A stretch of 56,091 nucleotides of DNA from an uncultured Prevotellaceae bacterium (GTDB lineage: Bacteria; Bacteroidota; Bacteroidia; Bacteroidales; Bacteroidaceae). Under the pieces are notes generated by a model, which searched no databases, was not told the origin of the DNA, and worked only from the letters and a program-made list of their open reading frames with translations. Every line of letters starts with the position of its first letter. Position 1 is the stretch's first letter. Below, one piece after another: positions 54,412-56,091 of the stretch. Where the stretch lies: positions 1-56,091 of the forward strand of contig CACZZQ010000017.1 in NCBI GenBank assembly GCA_902785695.1, read 5' to 3'. A program made the position numbers and the translations under genes.

Positions 54412-54516
54412 CTACGACCAAAGAGAATCGCAATCCAAGCGCATTGGCAATAAGCATAAACGTGCTGAGCTGCGAAGCACCTCAATCACTTGCTGCTCCT
54501 GCGTTACCTTCTTCAT
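54412..54516 (-). pseudogene. Fragments of small HTH genes
   Basis: One frame gives MKKVTQEQQVIEVLRS; another gives LSTFMLIANALGLRFSLVVG, which looks like the end of an XRE-type antitoxin (MxIAxALGLxxSL). They abut within 60 bases and then run into the ImmA-like remnant, so this is joined debris of a small regulatory pair. Confidence 0.35.
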
Positions 54517-54530
54517 TTGCAAAGAAGCGA

Positions 54531-55376
54531 TTACAATGCCTCTATTTCTTCAATAGAAAGGCCTGTATATTTGGAAATGAGTTCTGTAGGCATACCGTCT
54601 GATTTCATCTTGCTGGCAGCCTCAACGTTTGCTTCAGCCTTAGCCTCTTTCTTTGCTGTATTGATGGCATTGTTGATGTCACGATATGCCTTCACACTGT
54701 CCTCATAGCCACGACGTTCCTCTGGTGAGAATCGAGCTATCTCTGCCTGTTCAAATAGCTTAGTAAATACTCTTTCCTGCAAAGCTTTGGGGCGCTCGAA
54801 CAAACGCGACAGGTTACGAAGTACAAAGAGCCACTTATCGAACATCGTCTCAAGTTCATCCTCAGTTTTGTTGAACTTGGGCATTTCAAGGTAGATGTAA
54901 GTCAGCTTGTCGAAGAAAACTTTCTTCGTAGCAGTATCCATCAACTTTACTTCGTGGTGATAGCAGTCTTTGGAATACTCATCGTCTTTGAAAACAAAAT
55001 TCAGCACGCCAATGGTATAGACTTCCTTCAGGTTGAAGTCCCAATCATCGCCCACATTGCCTTGATCTTGTATCGGGAAAGTAGAGTAGAATACGCTACG
55101 GTCCTTGTAGTATTGCTGAGACACATTCTGCATCTCGACGATAAATTTGGAACCGTTCTCATCCTCACAATATACATCAAAGATTGCACGGCGGTTACCA
55201 TAGATACCCAAACGCTCCATCGGCAGGTAGCTGATATCCTTGATATTCTGATGTCCCATAAACAGGGCATTGAGGAAACTGATGAGCAAATCCTTGTTCA
55301 TCTCAGTACCGAACAACTTCTTGAAACCGAAGTCGGTGTACGGATTGATGTATCTCTCTTTTATATCCTGTGCCAT
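54531..55376 (-). CDS. Rpn/PDDEXK_2 family nuclease
   Basis: 281 residues. The start ERYINPYTDFGFKKLFGTEM, then RRAIFDVYCEDENGSKFIVE (catalytic Asp and Glu), MQNVSQQYYKDRSVFYSTF and LTYIYLEMPKFNKTEDELET are classic for the Rpn family. The C-terminus is a Lys/Ala-rich coiled part ending LISKYTGLSIEEIEAL. These proteins are often labelled transposases but are recombination-promoting nucleases; repeats in the family can be defence-linked. It has its own -7 box and is intact. Confidence 0.92.
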   Translation of the reverse strand: MAQDIKERYINPYTDFGFKKLFGTEMNKDLLISFLNALFMGHQNIKDISYLPMERLGIYGNRRAIFDVYCEDENGSKFIVEMQNVSQQYYKDRSVFYSTFPIQDQGNVGDDWDFNLKEVYTIGVLNFVFKDDEYSKDCYHHEVKLMDTATKKVFFDKLTYIYLEMPKFNKTEDELETMFDKWLFVLRNLSRLFERPKALQERVFTKLFEQAEIARFSPEERRGYEDSVKAYRDINNAINTAKKEAKAEANVEAASKMKSDGMPTELISKYTGLSIEEIEAL

Positions 55377-55395
55377 AATTGTCCTATTTTTGCTG

Positions 55396-55403
55396 CAAAT
55401 ATA
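55396..55403 (-). promoter_or_regulatory. -7 box for the Rpn gene
   Basis: The minus strand reads TATATTTGCA, 19 bases before the ATG. A second minus-strand TAACTTTG at 55539-55546 has no gene start close behind it. Confidence 0.5.
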
Positions 55404-55620
55404 CGAAGAATATTTGAATTGTTATATAGTTTAATTAGAATTATTAAGAAAAAATATCATTCCAATCGCGAATACAGGTGAATGTCGACTAATTACCCCT
55501 TGCCACCAGCCCACTTGATATTTACATCTTTGGGGCTACAAAGTTACGAAATCTTTTGGAGAATATAACGATTTACGACGAATTTACACAACTTTTAATA
55601 AATGCGTTTCTTTTCACACA

Positions 55621-55801
55621 ACAAAAAAGTGACAATGACAAAGTGACATCGTGACATTAAGGTATATCCATAATTTGAGAAAAATGTGGAGTAGAATATT
55701 TACAATATATATATTATATATAATATATATATTGTAACTTAATAATGCGCATATTCGCAGGTGCTTATTGTCACTTTGTCACGATGTCATTGTCACGATT
55801 T
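55621..55801. repeat. Composite palindromic element B with perfect AT palindrome
   Basis: This element lies in the gene-free stretch 55377-56010. The left arm is made of TGACA words (GTGACAATGACAAAGTGACA at 55629) and the right arm (55763-55801) of the complementary TGTCA words (TTGTCACTTTGTCACGATGT), with the inner words in a different order. Between them lies a perfect 38-base palindrome of AT alternation (55700-55737), starting TTACAATATATATATTATA. The left arm is also the inverted copy of 40358-40397. The HU gene follows at 56011. Confidence 0.88.
55700..55737. repeat. Perfect 38-bp AT palindrome
   Basis: TTACAATATATATATTATA followed by its exact reverse complement, with no mismatch and no spacer. 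Such a sequence extrudes or melts easily. Confidence 0.95.
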
Positions 55802-55836
55802 GGGGCTGTCTGCGAATAAGGGCACTTATCGTGATC

Positions 55837-55866
55837 AAAATCGGGCCTTACGGCATCCCGATTTTT
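55837..55866 (+). terminator. Terminator-like hairpin before the HU promoter
   Basis: AAAATCGGG pairs with CCCGATTTT around an 11-base loop and is followed by TTT. No gene ends just upstream on the plus strand, so it may end a short RNA transcribed from within element B or isolate the HU promoter. It overlaps the HU -33 box. Confidence 0.6.
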
Positions 55867-55895
55867 GGCTACCTACAGTTTTCTTCGTACCTTTG
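55864..55895 (+). promoter_or_regulatory. Promoter for the HU-like gene
   Basis: TTTG at 55864-55867, 20-base spacer, TACCTTTG at 55888-55895 followed by CA. The ATG is 115 bases downstream, so the leader is long; its end is made of TTAAACA repeats. Confidence 0.7.
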
Positions 55896-56010
55896 CATTG
55901 TTAATAAAAAGTTGCCCATTTACGATGCGCAAACAGGCCATTTGCAAGGCGTAAGCAGCAGACTTAAACATTAAACATTAAACAACTAACCTACTCAAAA
56001 ACTAAAAACT

Positions 56011-56091
56011 ATGATTAAGTACGTAAAGTATCAGAACAAGAACGAGGACAGTAAGGCATACGGCAAGTGGTATGCCCGCGTGAAGAACACT
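56011..56091 (+). CDS. Bacteroidota HU-like (histone-like) DNA-binding protein, 5' part
   Basis: Only 27 residues are in the window: MIKYVKYQNKNEDSKAYGKW, then YARVKNT. The pattern YxxYQNxxxxSKAYGKWYAR is the typical start of the Bacteroidota HU-like family, which often lies beside BT4734-type primase genes, small DUF4248 genes and amidases. The protein should bind and bend DNA. Here it lies next to composite element B. Confidence 0.8.
   Translation, partial: MIKYVKYQNKNEDSKAYGKWYARVKNT

Noticed and set aside
54531-55376. Transposase, as proteins of this type are often labelled
   Set aside because: The sequence is an Rpn/PDDEXK_2 nuclease; no inverted repeats or target duplication flank it, and no DDE or tyrosine recombinase motif is seen.
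55505-55550. Minus-strand -7 box TAACTTTG followed by a frame ending NIKWAGGKG
   Set aside because: Only about ten codons precede the stop, and no start codon context or family is seen; possibly a leftover gene end, but not supportable.
40358-55661. Composite transposon with terminal inverted repeats
   Set aside because: The copies are inverted and nearly identical, but no transposase or integrase lies inside, and one copy overlaps a primase stop codon while the other is part of a larger palindrome.

Overview
The window looks like a chromosomal segment of a Prevotella-type Bacteroidota. The grounds are repeated -7 boxes of the form TAnnTTTG, weak ribosome binding sites, an OMP_b-brl_3 outer-membrane barrel, a menaquinone methyltransferase, a BlaI/M56-TonB pair, BT4734-type primase proteins and a Bacteroidota HU-like protein. 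No rRNA, tRNA or CRISPR array was recognised. All identifications come from reading the sequence; nothing was searched.

Layout. 1-516: 5' part of a BT4734-type primase-like gene leaving the window on the minus strand, followed by a 385-bp composite palindrome with five 21-bp tandem repeats (588-973). 990-12239 is core genome: outer-membrane barrel, dnaB, then phoH-purC-menG-aroE, a TPM-domain protein, lemA and purM. 12268-17640: a TrpF-like orphan and a 1612-residue pectinase that joins three catalytic modules. 17680-24127: YadS/TRIC channel, a periplasmic-sensor histidine kinase, rarA, a SulP transporter and a PP2C phosphatase. 24140-28504: guaA, a MurU-like nucleotidyltransferase and an AmgK-RapZ fusion, which suggest cell-wall sugar recycling. 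28708-30771: BlaI repressor and an M56/TonB signalling protein. 30823-39643: a DUF4450-like glycosidase, a CotH/lectin secreted protein, an ABC-F ATPase and a carboxyltransferase.

From about 39.8 kb to the end the window is accessory. A DUF5675 gene, a DUF3987-type primase/helicase, a conserved hypothetical gene and an OB-fold-like gene lie on one side, and a Bacteroidota HU gene starts at 56011 on the other. Between them sits a 12-kb run of minus-strand defence-type genes: a PD-(D/E)XK-like nuclease with an AAA ATPase, a Fic protein with a three-gene hypothetical operon, debris of type I restriction (hsdS, an HsdR_N-type N-terminus, an HNH gene), a PDDEXK_4 nuclease pair, a YhcG/DUF1016 nuclease, ImmA/IrrE debris and an Rpn nuclease. 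The cargo is bounded by inverted copies of a ~40-nt sequence (40358-40397 and 55621-55661).

The most unusual signals are: (i) intergenic composite palindromes built from a repeated 6-9-nt word, two of them next to primase or HU genes; (ii) palindromic elements inserted in frame into the primase (three times) and the DUF5675 gene, with a half element in murU; and (iii) the self-contained ATPase plus nuclease pair at 43833-45503, a candidate undescribed defence system.
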